Source of the DNA: Clostridium neonatale
GTDB lineage: Bacteria > Bacillota > Clostridia > Clostridiales > Clostridiaceae
Reading direction: 5' to 3'
DNA: 64,000 bases
Assembly: GCF_001458595.1 (NCBI RefSeq)
Contig: NZ_LN890328.1
Coordinates: 1,456,926 to 1,520,925 of the forward strand
Part shown: positions 45,857 through 55,664 of the stretch, piece by piece
Layout: each line of letters starts with the position of its first letter
Numbering within the stretch: position 1 is the stretch's first letter
The notes under the pieces: model-generated
Databases searched by the model: none
What the model saw: only the letters and a program-made list of their open reading frames with translations
Told to the model about the DNA's origin: nothing
Position numbers and translations under genes: made by a program

Positions 45857-47326
45857 CTAGAATTGATTTCTTAATGTTGCTGCATTCATAATAGATTCTT
45901 GTGTAGCTTCTTCAATTGGTAATTCTCCTGTTTTTCTTCCTTCATTCATAACAATTATTCTATCACTCATTCTAAGAATTTCTGTTAATTCAGAAGAAAT
46001 CATAATAATTGATTTACCTTGAGCTACGAGTTCATTCATTAAAGTATATATTTCGCTCTTTGCACCAACATCAATACCTCTTGTCGGCTCATCAAAAATT
46101 AATATATCGCAGTCTTTTATAAGCCACTTTGCAATAACAACTTTTTGTTGATTCCCACCAGATAATGTAACAACAGGAGTTTCTACTGATGCCGTTTTAG
46201 TTTTTAATTTTTCTGCATAATCTTTAGCTACGTCTTTTTCTTTTTTCTTATTTATAAATATCCCATTTACAAACTTATCTAATGATGACATTGTAGAATT
46301 CTCAGTCACTGTTTTATCAAGAACTATTCCATATCGCTTACGATCTTCTGATAAATATCCTATTCCTGAATTAACTGCATCCATCGGGCATTTGATTTCT
46401 ACTTTTTTACCATTTACATAAATAGTTCCACTATCTATCTTATCTGCTCCAAATATTGCTCTTGCTGTCTCAGTTCTTCCTGATCCCATTAATCCTGAAA
46501 AACCTATGATTTCACCCTTTTTTAATTCAAAGCTAACATTCCTTACACTTTTGCCAACATTTAAATTTTCTACTTTTAAAACTACAGGTGCATCTTTTGG
46601 TACATTACTCTTTTCTTTAGGATCTTCATAAATTGTTCTTCCAACCATCATGCTTATTATTTCTTCTTTCGTAGAATCTTTTGTTATAATTGTACCTACA
46701 TATTCTCCATCACGCATTACAGTAACTCTATCAGTAATTACATTAATTTCATCCATCCTATGAGAAATATAAATAATTCCAATATCTCTAGATCTTAAAT
46801 CTCTAATTATTTTAAATAACTCTTCGATTTCAGATTCTGTTAATGCAGCAGTAGGTTCATCGAAAACGATTACCTCAGCATCTTGCGAAATTGCCTTAGC
46901 AATCTCGCACATTTGCTGCCTGCCAACTGTAAGATTACCCATAGTTTCACTAGGATCGATATCAATATGTAGTTTATCAAACAACTTTTTAACTTCCTGA
47001 TTCATTTGGTTATCATTGATAAACTTACCATTCATCATTTCTCGCCCTATAAAAATATTTTGAGCTACTGTTAAGTGATTCATCATATTTAATTCTTGAT
47101 GTACGATAATAATCCCAGCTTCTTGTGCTTCTTTTGGACTAGAGAACTCAACCTCTTTTCCTTTATAAATTATCTCTCCACTATCCTTACTATAAATACC
47201 AGTAAGAACCTTCATTAATGTTGATTTTCCTGCTCCGTTTTCACCCATAAGGGCATGTACTCCAATAAAAGATTTATCAATATCTTTCATTGTTAATATA
47301 GTCTCCCCCACAGTATCACCTTCCAT
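45857..47326 (-). CDS. ABC sugar import ATPase (RbsA/MglA-like), NBD1 deletion
   Basis: This 489-residue ATPase has two nucleotide-binding domains. The first has Walker A GENGAGKST, signature LTVGRQQM and Walker B VIVFDEPTAA. The second has a degenerate Walker A (GLMGSGRTE), LSGGNQQK and LIFDEPTRG. At the start, MKDIDKSFIGVHALMGENGAGK lacks the roughly 18 residues that normally lie between the KSFPGV and VHALMGENG segments (strands beta1-beta2 with the A-loop). The gap is in frame. A GTG at 47311 is an alternative start. Confidence 0.87.
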   Translation of the reverse strand: MEGDTVGETILTMKDIDKSFIGVHALMGENGAGKSTLMKVLTGIYSKDSGEIIYKGKEVEFSSPKEAQEAGIIIVHQELNMMNHLTVAQNIFIGREMMNGKFINDNQMNQEVKKLFDKLHIDIDPSETMGNLTVGRQQMCEIAKAISQDAEVIVFDEPTAALTESEIEELFKIIRDLRSRDIGIIYISHRMDEINVITDRVTVMRDGEYVGTIITKDSTKEEIISMMVGRTIYEDPKEKSNVPKDAPVVLKVENLNVGKSVRNVSFELKKGEIIGFSGLMGSGRTETARAIFGADKIDSGTIYVNGKKVEIKCPMDAVNSGIGYLSEDRKRYGIVLDKTVTENSTMSSLDKFVNGIFINKKKEKDVAKDYAEKLKTKTASVETPVVTLSGGNQQKVVIAKWLIKDCDILIFDEPTRGIDVGAKSEIYTLMNELVAQGKSIIMISSELTEILRMSDRIIVMNEGRKTGELPIEEATQESIMNAATLRNQF

Positions 47327-47488
47327 TTCTTATTTGCATTTCTGTTTGGTATGTTTAAAGTATAGCACCATTTTTATCTTTATTTAATTGAATATATTAC
47401 AAAAAACAGTTAAAATAATACTATTTTTTATTTGTTTTTATTCTTATTCACTTTTAAATAAGGTATAATATCACACAAACAAAATAAA
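47327..47488 (-). promoter_or_regulatory. Probable promoter region of the transporter-BMC operon
   Basis: This 162-bp gap lies between the sensor genes and the ABC transporter on the same strand. It is very AT-rich and contains AAAACAAATAAAAAA and CTTTAAACAT, similar to the gap at 42285-42410. It is the expected site of action of the YesN-type activator encoded upstream. Confidence 0.35.
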
Positions 47489-48496
47489 TCAATCATTTTG
47501 TATTTCTCTAAATTGACGCCCTATAAAAGGAAATAGAATCTTTTGATTTTCTTCAGTATACATATCCTCTTTTGTAATTAGTTTTGATCCACAATCCAAA
47601 TATTTAATATAATTTTCACCTTTTATTATCTTAGCTGCTTGTTCAACTCCAAAATATCCCATATTAAAAGGCTTTTGTATTACAATTCCATTAAGAACGC
47701 CTTCTTCCAATAGTTTTACTTCTTCTAAAGAATTATCAAATCCCATTATTCCAATCTTTTTTTCTAATCCAAGTTCTTTAACAGCTTTTGCTGCTCCCAT
47801 GCATGAATATTCATTTAAAGCTGCAATCATATTAATATCCTGATGTTCCTTTATAATTTCTTTAGTCAAGTCATAAGCCTTATCATATTTAGATTCGCAA
47901 TACACCACTTCTATGATTTTATCTTCATATATTTCAAGTCCATCTCTAAATCCATTTTCTCTTTGAAGTGCTGTCGATGACCCTTTAACATGGCTAACTA
48001 TGGCTATTTTTGTATCATTATTTATGAAGTTTCTCATGTAATTCCCCATTTTTTGCCCTGCAATAAAATTTCCTGTTGAGACAACACTATCTGCAATATC
48101 AGAATTAATTTCAGAATCAATTAACACTAGTTTTATGCCTTTACTCTTTATCTTCTCTGCCATAGGTGTTGTTTCTGTGTAATTTGATGCCGAAAGCAAA
48201 ATAGCCTGTGGTTTTTTTTCAATAGCTTTTTCTATTAGTTGATTTTGCTCTTCATAATCAGATTCATCTTTTGGAGCCCATATAGTTAAATTAACGTTAT
48301 ATTCTTTTGCTGCCATCTTTGCTCCCGAAAGTAACGCCATCCAAAATTCATTATTTTCATCAATACTTTTAGAAATATATATCATATTTAATGGTTTTCT
48401 ATTATCAATGGTTTTAACAGAAAATAATATTATGAAAATTGCTAGTATAACTAATGCAATGACTCCTCTTTCTAATATCTCTTTCTTACTCTTCAT
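47489..48496 (-). CDS. Membrane-anchored sugar-binding sensor protein
   Basis: This protein of about 335 residues has an N-terminal membrane helix (GVIALVILAIFIILFSV) and no lipobox. A type I periplasmic-binding fold follows (LNMIYISKSIDENNEFWMALLSGAK, LILSASNYTE-like, GIMGFDNSLEEV). It overlaps the histidine kinase gene by about 11 bases. The layout matches XylFII-LytS-YesN-type three-component systems, where such a protein presents the sugar to the kinase rather than to a transporter. Confidence 0.87.
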   Translation of the reverse strand: MKSKKEILERGVIALVILAIFIILFSVKTIDNRKPLNMIYISKSIDENNEFWMALLSGAKMAAKEYNVNLTIWAPKDESDYEEQNQLIEKAIEKKPQAILLSASNYTETTPMAEKIKSKGIKLVLIDSEINSDIADSVVSTGNFIAGQKMGNYMRNFINNDTKIAIVSHVKGSSTALQRENGFRDGLEIYEDKIIEVVYCESKYDKAYDLTKEIIKEHQDINMIAALNEYSCMGAAKAVKELGLEKKIGIMGFDNSLEEVKLLEEGVLNGIVIQKPFNMGYFGVEQAAKIIKGENYIKYLDCGSKLITKEDMYTEENQKILFPFIGRQFREIQND

Positions 48497-50282
48497 AAAC
48501 ACTTTTCCCCTTTTTCGGAATTTTTATTTTTACAGTGGTTCCCTTTAGAGGTTCACTTTCATAAACTAGTCCATATTCCTTTCCATAGCTTAACTGTAAT
48601 CTCATTTGTACATTATTAACTCCTACACCATTAGATTTATCATTTTTCTTTTTAGAATCAAATATACTATCAAGCTGATCTTTATTCATACCAATTCCAT
48701 TGTCTTTAACTAAAATTTCAACATCGTTATCATAATCATATCCTTCAATTAATATCATCCCTTTACCTTCTTTATATTTAATTCCATGATATATAGCGTT
48801 TTCAACTATTGGTTGTAATACTAGCTTAATTATGTCAACATAATATATACTTTTTTGAACATCTATCTTAAATTCAAGCTTATCTTTATACCTCATTTTT
48901 TCAATTGTTAAATAACTTTTTACATAATCTATTTCTTTTTCTATAGTAGTAATTTCTTCTTCATTGCTTATACTTTGCCTTAATAATTTTGCAAGAGATG
49001 ATGTCATAACTACAACTTCTTTTGTTTTATTCCCTTCAGCCATCCATATTATAGAATCTAACGTATTATAGAGAAAATGGGGATTGATTTGAGATTGCAA
49101 AGCCTTCAATTCACTTTTTCTTTTTTGCTTCTGCTCCTGTATATTTTGTTCCATTAATTTTTTGATTTCGGCTATCATAATATTAAAAGAATTACTTAAG
49201 CTCCATATCTCATTCTTATTAAAAACTTCTATATTTACATTTTCAAAATTCCCCTTTTCAACTTCTTTCATAGAATCTCTTAAAACTTGTAAAGGTTTAG
49301 TTATTTCTTTAGAAATAACTATCGAAATCAACATAGCCAATCCTAAAATAACACTTGTAATAATCCCATACACAGCCTTCATTTCTTTATCATTTTTTAT
49401 TAGTTCATCCATATACGCAACACCAACAACTGTCCATCCAGTTTTGGGAGATTTGCTAAATGTATATACACAGCTATCTCCTTTTACATCTGTAACAAAA
49501 TAATTTTCCTCACTACTCATGATTTTTTCTATCTTTTCACTCATAAGTCCACTGTATATAAGCTGTTGCTTAGGATGATATATAATATTTCCATTCTCAT
49601 CTATAATAAATACATATCCCTTTTTTCCCAAACTATTTTTTTCACATAAATCACTTATTGCATTATAATTTAGGTCAATAAAAAAAACGCCTTCTTGTTC
49701 ATTAGTATAAGGATTTATCAATGTTCTACATAATGTAATAACCCATTTATAATTATCCTTAATTACATTTTGAACATGTGAAGACGAAACAAAAGTATCT
49801 CCATTTCTTAAAACAGCATTTTTATACCACCCATTATCTTCTAAAGATACAAATTCTGAAAGCTTATCTTTACCATCATTTATAATATATTTATCATTCT
49901 TATCAATAATTGCAATATTGCATATATCTTCTCTAGTTTCTCTTACAGTTTCGAATAGTTCTAAAATTCTTTTGTTATTTATTTCATAATTTACACTTGA
50001 ATCATCATCAAACAAGTAAGATTGTACTGCACTATTTTTTGCAACCAATGTAGAAATGTTATCCATGGATACAATATACGAATCTATATCATTATTTATT
50101 TGCTTAATAATTTTTGTAGTATAATCTACTGAGTTATTTCTTGCTATCTTTTCCGTATAGTTTAAAGATATAAAGCTGATTAATAATAACGCACTTATAA
50201 TCAGTGTTGAAAATAGTAATAATATAGATGTTCTAATATTTAAATACTGAAAAACTTGTAATGTTTTCATTTTTCTTTTCAT
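48486..50282 (-). CDS. YesM/LytS-type sensor histidine kinase
   Basis: This 598-residue kinase has a membrane helix at about residues 18-40 and a dCache-like extracytoplasmic domain (VFFIDLNYNAISDLCEKN, GYVFIIDENGNIIYHP). A second helix near 300 leads to HAMP and a His_kinase domain with the H-site LQSQINPHFLYNTLDSI, followed by the ATPase part (LVLQPIVENAIYHGI, VKDNGIGM). It starts 2 bp from the response regulator stop. It probably signals the presence of fucose together with the anchored binding protein. Confidence 0.9.
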   Translation of the reverse strand: MKRKMKTLQVFQYLNIRTSILLLFSTLIISALLLISFISLNYTEKIARNNSVDYTTKIIKQINNDIDSYIVSMDNISTLVAKNSAVQSYLFDDDSSVNYEINNKRILELFETVRETREDICNIAIIDKNDKYIINDGKDKLSEFVSLEDNGWYKNAVLRNGDTFVSSSHVQNVIKDNYKWVITLCRTLINPYTNEQEGVFFIDLNYNAISDLCEKNSLGKKGYVFIIDENGNIIYHPKQQLIYSGLMSEKIEKIMSSEENYFVTDVKGDSCVYTFSKSPKTGWTVVGVAYMDELIKNDKEMKAVYGIITSVILGLAMLISIVISKEITKPLQVLRDSMKEVEKGNFENVNIEVFNKNEIWSLSNSFNIMIAEIKKLMEQNIQEQKQKRKSELKALQSQINPHFLYNTLDSIIWMAEGNKTKEVVVMTSSLAKLLRQSISNEEEITTIEKEIDYVKSYLTIEKMRYKDKLEFKIDVQKSIYYVDIIKLVLQPIVENAIYHGIKYKEGKGMILIEGYDYDNDVEILVKDNGIGMNKDQLDSIFDSKKKNDKSNGVGVNNVQMRLQLSYGKEYGLVYESEPLKGTTVKIKIPKKGKSVYEE

Positions 50283-50283
50283 G

Positions 50284-51903
50284 TTATTTTTTCCTCACTT
50301 CCTTTACATATTCTTTTGGGCTTTTTCCAGTTGCTTTTTTAAAAGCTATACTAAAGTAATGAGGATCTCTAAAACCTACTTTTTCTGAAATTTCATAATT
50401 TTTTAGGCTTGTGTTTTCTAATAACTCTTTTGCTTTTTGCATTCTAGTCCTCATTAGCACTTCCATAAAAGTATCTCCTGTATAATTTTTAAATATTGTG
50501 CTAAAATGGCTAATACTGACGCAAACATATGAACATATCACATTTAAATTCAAATCAAAATCACCATAATGTTTTTCAATATAATCAAGTGCTAACATAG
50601 CTTGTTTATTTCCATCAGAATCTCTTTGCTTATACATTTCATCACATGACATATAACAAAACTCCTTTAATATTAACATAGCTTCTCTTAATGATCTTGA
50701 TTCTGTTATTCTAGTTATAACTTCTTCTTTCTTTCTATATATAAAATCATCTGTCAAATTATATGTTCTTAATAAATCGCAAGCTTGTGAAACGATTTCA
50801 AATAAATACAAGCATATTTTATTTTTTCTTATGTAAGCATTTTTTAATAACTCTTGTATTTCTATAATTTTTTCTTCTATTTGTTTTTTCTCATTTAATT
50901 TAATTCCCAAAATCACCTTATCAATTACGTTATCTAAATTCACTGAACCATTTAATTTATTCTTTAATTTTTCTCTATCAAAAATTTGATTTTCATCCCA
51001 CAAATACCTATATAAAAGTAGCTGTTCTGCATCTTTATAAGACTTATGTAAATCCGATAATGAATAAACAATTTCTCCTACGCTTATTGTAATCGTTAAC
51101 TTTAATACTTTGAAAACTTCTTCTTGAATCTCTTTAAATATAAGATTAATTTTATCCTCAAATTCTCTCGAATGGTTTGTCCATAGTAAAATTAATCCTT
51201 TGTTATTATCTCCTTTACATACTTCTCCTGCATTATACTTTTTTATTATCTCATCACTTATGTTATATATTACAAAAGATTTCATTTCACCTTTTTTGAT
51301 TTTATCTTCATTTGCATTATATAAATCAGAATAGATATCGATTTCAACAATTGCAACTCTATATTCTAGATAATCCATTTGAAGCCCATATTCTTCAATG
51401 TCTTTACGACTTTCCTCTTCTATTTCATTTCCCATAATGAGCTTTTCTATGATCTTAGATTGTATCAAAATTCTATTTTTAAAATAACTTTTATTAAGTT
51501 TATCAAATTCTGCTTCAACTTCTCTTTTCTTATCTAGATTTTTCTTTAAGTTACCTAGTATTTCAGAAAGTTCATATGCAGTAACAGGTTTTGAAAGATA
51601 TTCTGATACACCATATTTAATTGCCTTTTTTGCATATTCAAATTCATTATAACCACTAAAAATAATAACATTAATTGGTAAATGATTTTCATAAATATAT
51701 TTGCTTAAATCAATACCATCTATAAATGGCATGCAAATATCTGTAATAACCACATCAACTTTATTTTTTTTAATATACTCTATTGCTTCTTTGCCATTTT
51801 CACATACTGACAATAATTCATATCCAAGTTCATTCCAGTGAATATTCTCAGCAATTGCCTCTCTAACTAAAACCTCATCATCTACTAACAATAACTTATA
51901 CAT
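50284..51903 (-). CDS. YesN-type AraC response regulator
   Basis: This 539-residue regulator has a receiver domain (LLLVDDEVLVREAI, phosphoacceptor in VVITDICMPFIDGIDL, KPVTAYEL). A helical linker of about 290 residues follows, and an AraC-type DNA-binding domain with two helix-turn-helices ends the protein (VCVSISHFSTIFKNYTGDTFME; SEKVGFRDPHYFSIAFKKATGKSPKEY). It is the first gene of the sensor operon and the likely activator of the downstream transporter and BMC genes. Confidence 0.9.
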   Translation of the reverse strand: MYKLLLVDDEVLVREAIAENIHWNELGYELLSVCENGKEAIEYIKKNKVDVVITDICMPFIDGIDLSKYIYENHLPINVIIFSGYNEFEYAKKAIKYGVSEYLSKPVTAYELSEILGNLKKNLDKKREVEAEFDKLNKSYFKNRILIQSKIIEKLIMGNEIEEESRKDIEEYGLQMDYLEYRVAIVEIDIYSDLYNANEDKIKKGEMKSFVIYNISDEIIKKYNAGEVCKGDNNKGLILLWTNHSREFEDKINLIFKEIQEEVFKVLKLTITISVGEIVYSLSDLHKSYKDAEQLLLYRYLWDENQIFDREKLKNKLNGSVNLDNVIDKVILGIKLNEKKQIEEKIIEIQELLKNAYIRKNKICLYLFEIVSQACDLLRTYNLTDDFIYRKKEEVITRITESRSLREAMLILKEFCYMSCDEMYKQRDSDGNKQAMLALDYIEKHYGDFDLNLNVICSYVCVSISHFSTIFKNYTGDTFMEVLMRTRMQKAKELLENTSLKNYEISEKVGFRDPHYFSIAFKKATGKSPKEYVKEVRKK

Positions 51904-51994
51904 AAATACCTCCTAAGGTCTGTATTAATAATTTGTTATTCTTATAATACATTTCATATAAATAGGTGTCAATTCGCAAAAGGCAAATTTTATG

Positions 51995-52037
51995 AAAAAA
52001 ACTTCATCACTAATTTAAAATTAATGATAAAGTTTTT
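51995..52037 (-). terminator. Intrinsic terminator of topB
   Basis: The stem AAAAACTTTATCATTAATTT pairs with AAATTAGTGATGAAGTTTTTT (about 18 of 20 positions) directly after the topB stop on the minus strand. Confidence 0.8.
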
Positions 52038-52044
52038 ACGTTTA

Positions 52045-54243
52045 TTATTTATCAAAGTTCATATTTTGGAGTAAAGCTGCAAATGGATTATCACTCATAG
52101 ATTCTTTTTCTGCTTCCTTTTGCATCTTCTTCATGTACTTTTGTACATCTCTCTTATCTACTTTTCCTGATTTATCAAATCTCTTTTTAAATACAGATGC
52201 CTTTTCTCTAAAGTTACAATTTGAACCTGGGCATACGTAAATTGCACCTTCTCCCTGTCCTCTAAGCTCAAGTTTTTTCTTACATTCAGGACATCTTGCA
52301 TTAGTTGTTCTTGATACACTTTCTCTATATCCACATTCTCTGTCTTGACAAACATTCATTACTCCATTTTTACCTTTAACTTCTAATAAATATTTCCCAC
52401 ACTGAGGACATTTCTTTCCTGTCTTATTATCATGAACAAATCTATGACTATCACCTTTTACATCTTCAACAAGAGCAATTGTGTAGTTTCTCATTTCTCT
52501 AACAAATTCATGGCCTTTTTCTTTTCCCTTGCTTATTTCATCAAGTCTCTTTTCCCATTTTGCAGTAAGAAGTGGTGATTTTAACTCATTTGGAACTAAT
52601 TCAATAAGCTGTTTCCCTTTTGATGTAGGTACTATTTCTTTGCCTCTTTTTTCAATAACAAAAGAACTATATAGCTTTTCTATAATGTCAGCACGAGTTG
52701 CAACTGTTCCAAGTCCACCTGTCTCATTTAATGTTTTTGCTGCATCTTTTCCTACACTTATATACTTTTGTGGATTTTCCATTGCAGATAAAAGTGTACC
52801 TTCATTAAATCTTGCCGGTGGCTTTGTTTGAGATTTCTTTGAGTTTACTGAATTTAATGATATCTTATCACCTTTATTCATTACTGGTAATATTTGATCC
52901 TTTAAATCTTCTGAAGAATCTTCTTCTACAAGCTCTTTATCATAAACTTTTTTAAAGCCTTTACTTTTTATAACTTTACCTTTAGCGATAAATCTTTCAC
53001 CATTTGCATTTAATTCAATTGTAGTTTGAATATATTCAAAAGGTGGAAGCATAACACTTAAAAATCTCTTTACTACTAAATCATAAACCTTTCTTTCTTC
53101 TGAACTTAAACTCGAAAGATTAGGTCTTTCTTCTGTTGGAATTATTGCATGGTGATCGCTTACCTTTGAATCATCTACAAAACTTTTATTCCCAGTTATT
53201 TTAGTTTTAAGTAATTCCTGTGCTACTAATCTATATTCACCTGTAGCAACTGCATTCAATCTTTCAGGAATTGTTGCTACAATATCACGAGTTACGTATC
53301 TTGAATCAGTTCTTGGATAAGTTAAAATCTTGTAATTTTCATATAATCTCTGCATAATTGATAAAGTCTGCTTAGCAGAAAAACCAAAAAGCCTGTTACA
53401 ATCTCTTTGAAGTTCCGTTAAATCATAAAGCGCTGGAGAATATTGTTTCTTTTCTTTTGAATCTACACTAACTACTTCAGCATTAGCTTTATTACATTTC
53501 CCTATGACTTTCTTTGCAAATTCTTCATCAAAAATTCTTCCATTATTATCTTTGTTAACCCAATTGAAAGTAACATTGTTCCCCTTACCTTCTATTGTGT
53601 AATAATCCTTTGGTATAAAGTTTTTAATTTCTTCTTCTCTTTGTACAATCATAGCTAATGTTGGTGATTGAACACGACCTGCTGATAATTGTGCATTATA
53701 TTTACATGTAAGTGCTCTTGTTACATTAAGACCAACAACCCAGTCAGCCTCAGCTCTACACTGTGCTGCCTCATAAAGATTTCTGTAAGCATCCCCTGGT
53801 TTTAAATTATTGAATCCTTCTATTATTGCTTTGCTTGTTTGCGAAGAAATCCATAATCTTTTAAGTGGCTTTTTAACTCCTGCTTTTTCAATTATCCATC
53901 TAGCAACTAGCTCCCCCTCACGTCCTGAATCTGTTGCTATTATGATTTCACTTACATCATCTCTAAGCATTTGCTTTTTAACTTCATAAAATTGCTTTGA
54001 TGATTTCTTTATTACACTTAGTTTCATATACTTTGGAAGCATTGGTAAAGTGTCCATGCTCCAATTTTTATATTTTACATCGTAACCTTCTGGTGATTGT
54101 AGTTCAACTAAATGGCCAAGCGCCCATGTTACAATGTATTTATTGTTTTCTATATAACTTCCTTTATTGTTATTTACTTTCAATACCTTTGCTATTTCTC
54201 TTCCTACTGAAGGTTTTTCTGCAAGTATCAGTGATTTTCCCAT
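52045..54243 (-). CDS. topB: DNA topoisomerase III
   Basis: This 732-residue type IA topoisomerase has a TOPRIM domain (SLILAEKPSVGREIAKVL, ATDSGREGELVARWI). The active-site Tyr lies in KILTYPRTDSRYVT, with the central SAGRVQSPTLAMI. Two C-terminal zinc ribbons follow (CPQCGKYLLEV...CGY; CPECKKKLEL...CNF). It relaxes negative supercoils and decatenates DNA. It is monocistronic. Confidence 0.95.
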   Translation of the reverse strand: MGKSLILAEKPSVGREIAKVLKVNNNKGSYIENNKYIVTWALGHLVELQSPEGYDVKYKNWSMDTLPMLPKYMKLSVIKKSSKQFYEVKKQMLRDDVSEIIIATDSGREGELVARWIIEKAGVKKPLKRLWISSQTSKAIIEGFNNLKPGDAYRNLYEAAQCRAEADWVVGLNVTRALTCKYNAQLSAGRVQSPTLAMIVQREEEIKNFIPKDYYTIEGKGNNVTFNWVNKDNNGRIFDEEFAKKVIGKCNKANAEVVSVDSKEKKQYSPALYDLTELQRDCNRLFGFSAKQTLSIMQRLYENYKILTYPRTDSRYVTRDIVATIPERLNAVATGEYRLVAQELLKTKITGNKSFVDDSKVSDHHAIIPTEERPNLSSLSSEERKVYDLVVKRFLSVMLPPFEYIQTTIELNANGERFIAKGKVIKSKGFKKVYDKELVEEDSSEDLKDQILPVMNKGDKISLNSVNSKKSQTKPPARFNEGTLLSAMENPQKYISVGKDAAKTLNETGGLGTVATRADIIEKLYSSFVIEKRGKEIVPTSKGKQLIELVPNELKSPLLTAKWEKRLDEISKGKEKGHEFVREMRNYTIALVEDVKGDSHRFVHDNKTGKKCPQCGKYLLEVKGKNGVMNVCQDRECGYRESVSRTTNARCPECKKKLELRGQGEGAIYVCPGSNCNFREKASVFKKRFDKSGKVDKRDVQKYMKKMQKEAEKESMSDNPFAALLQNMNFDK

Positions 54244-54341
54244 ATTACGTTTCCTTTCATGGCTGTAACTAAATCATTCTAAATTTAGTTTTATACTTCA
54301 TTATTTTTCTATGAATCTACTTTATTATACCATATAAAACA

Positions 54342-54376
54342 AAGCTAATGTTCAGTTCATTAAAACATCAGCTTTA
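54342..54376 (-). terminator. Intrinsic terminator
   Basis: AAAGCTAATGTT pairs with AACATCAGCTTT with one mismatch, in the gap after the DUF434 gene on the minus strand, followed by a U-rich tail. Confidence 0.6.
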
Positions 54377-54471
54377 ATTCTATTTCATTGTAACTCTAAA
54401 TTATAAAAAAGTAGTATCATCTTTTTCATATATTATCATTATAATCAAGTATCGCTGTATTAAAATACATA

Positions 54472-55197
54472 TTAATCTACTTTGCTAAAATCTAAACATG
54501 TGCATTTTTCGATGTTCTCTTCAATAATCTTTGCAGCAACATTAATCCATCCATTACATTTTTCCATAATTATAGAATCACTGCTAATAACATTTTTCAG
54601 CTTTTCTAAAACCACATCTGCATTATTTACAAGTTCAACTTCTACATCATATTCATATTTATCTAACAATTCTAATATTCTGATTTTTAATCTGCCTGAA
54701 TTTGATACAGGCGAATCAAGATAAAATACAGCTTTTTTAATTTTAAGCTTCTGTAAGTATTCTCCTATTAAATTAATTGCTCTATCTGTTTTATCAATTA
54801 ACTTATATGTACCTCGAAGTCCAGCTAAATCTCTTATTGTACCATCCATACATTTTATTAATGTTGAATTTGATAGCGCAACTTCTAATGTAATTATTAA
54901 ATTAAATCCATCAACATATACAGTTTGGTTTTCCTCTAAATTTGTTATTTCTTTTTCTTTTCTAAGCTTTAATTCCTCTTTTGAACATGTTGATCTTACT
55001 AAGGCTAGCCTTTGCCTTTCAGAAAGTAAATAGTGATTTCCAACAAAGGTTGAAACTTTTTTCAAGTGATATCCTCTATTTAAAAATATATAAATATCCT
55101 TTTGTGCTTCTTTTAATTTTATAAGTGATTCTTCATTGAATTCATTAGCATCAGTGGTTACATATCCTCTTTTAACGATTTTTTTATCCATATTCAT
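54472..55197 (-). CDS. DUF434 domain protein
   Basis: This 241-residue protein has an N-terminal DUF434 region (LNRGYHLKKVSTFVGNHYLL, RQRLALVRSTCS). Its C-terminal half (TVYVDGFNLIITLEVALSNS, FYLDSPVSNSGRL) looks like a PIN/NYN-type fold with spaced acidic residues. A nuclease role is possible by fold only. The second ATG (codon 3) is an equally good start. It is divergent from the zinc-ribbon gene. Confidence 0.75.
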   Translation of the reverse strand: MNMDKKIVKRGYVTTDANEFNEESLIKLKEAQKDIYIFLNRGYHLKKVSTFVGNHYLLSERQRLALVRSTCSKEELKLRKEKEITNLEENQTVYVDGFNLIITLEVALSNSTLIKCMDGTIRDLAGLRGTYKLIDKTDRAINLIGEYLQKLKIKKAVFYLDSPVSNSGRLKIRILELLDKYEYDVEVELVNNADVVLEKLKNVISSDSIIMEKCNGWINVAAKIIEENIEKCTCLDFSKVD

Positions 55198-55372
55198 ATC
55201 CTTTCATATATTTAAATGTTATATTATATACAAATATAGTTTATATATTGAATATTTTAACCATGTACTATACATAATTATTATATTATTATTTTGTAAC
55301 AAATGATACAGACTTTTAGCACTAACTTAATGTATCATACATAATATATTCTAAATTAAAGGAGGCTCAACT

Positions 55373-55612
55373 ATGAGTTGTGGTTGTGGAACAGATAAAA
55401 AAGATGGAAAAGCGATTGTAGATAGAGTAAGAGAAAAAGGAAAAGAAGATATGAATTTATCTACTCCTCATATAATTACTTGTTCATGTGGAAAAGAGTT
55501 TAAAATGAATACATTTGTAGATACATGTCCAAATTGTAAAATGACATATGGAGTTACTCCATGTTCTCAAGGTGATAAGGAAAATATAAAACCTGCTGGA
55601 ATTAATTATTAA
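55373..55612 (+). CDS. Small cysteine-rich zinc-ribbon protein
   Basis: This 79-residue protein has two Cys pairs that should bind zinc (ITCSCGKEF and DTCPNCKMT) and a Cys-rich N-terminus (MSCGCGTDK). No enzyme domain is visible. It is preceded by AAAGGAGG and followed by its own terminator. Similar small proteins are common in clostridia with unknown function. Confidence 0.75.
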   Translation: MSCGCGTDKKDGKAIVDRVREKGKEDMNLSTPHIITCSCGKEFKMNTFVDTCPNCKMTYGVTPCSQGDKENIKPAGINY

Positions 55613-55617
55613 TATAA

Positions 55618-55662
55618 ATAAAGATATATATAGCTTATATGTTAAGTTGTATATATCTTTAT
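55618..55662 (+). terminator. Intrinsic terminator
   Basis: ATAAAGATATATA pairs with TATATATCTTTAT after the zinc-ribbon gene. Confidence 0.65.
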
Positions 55663-55664
55663 GC

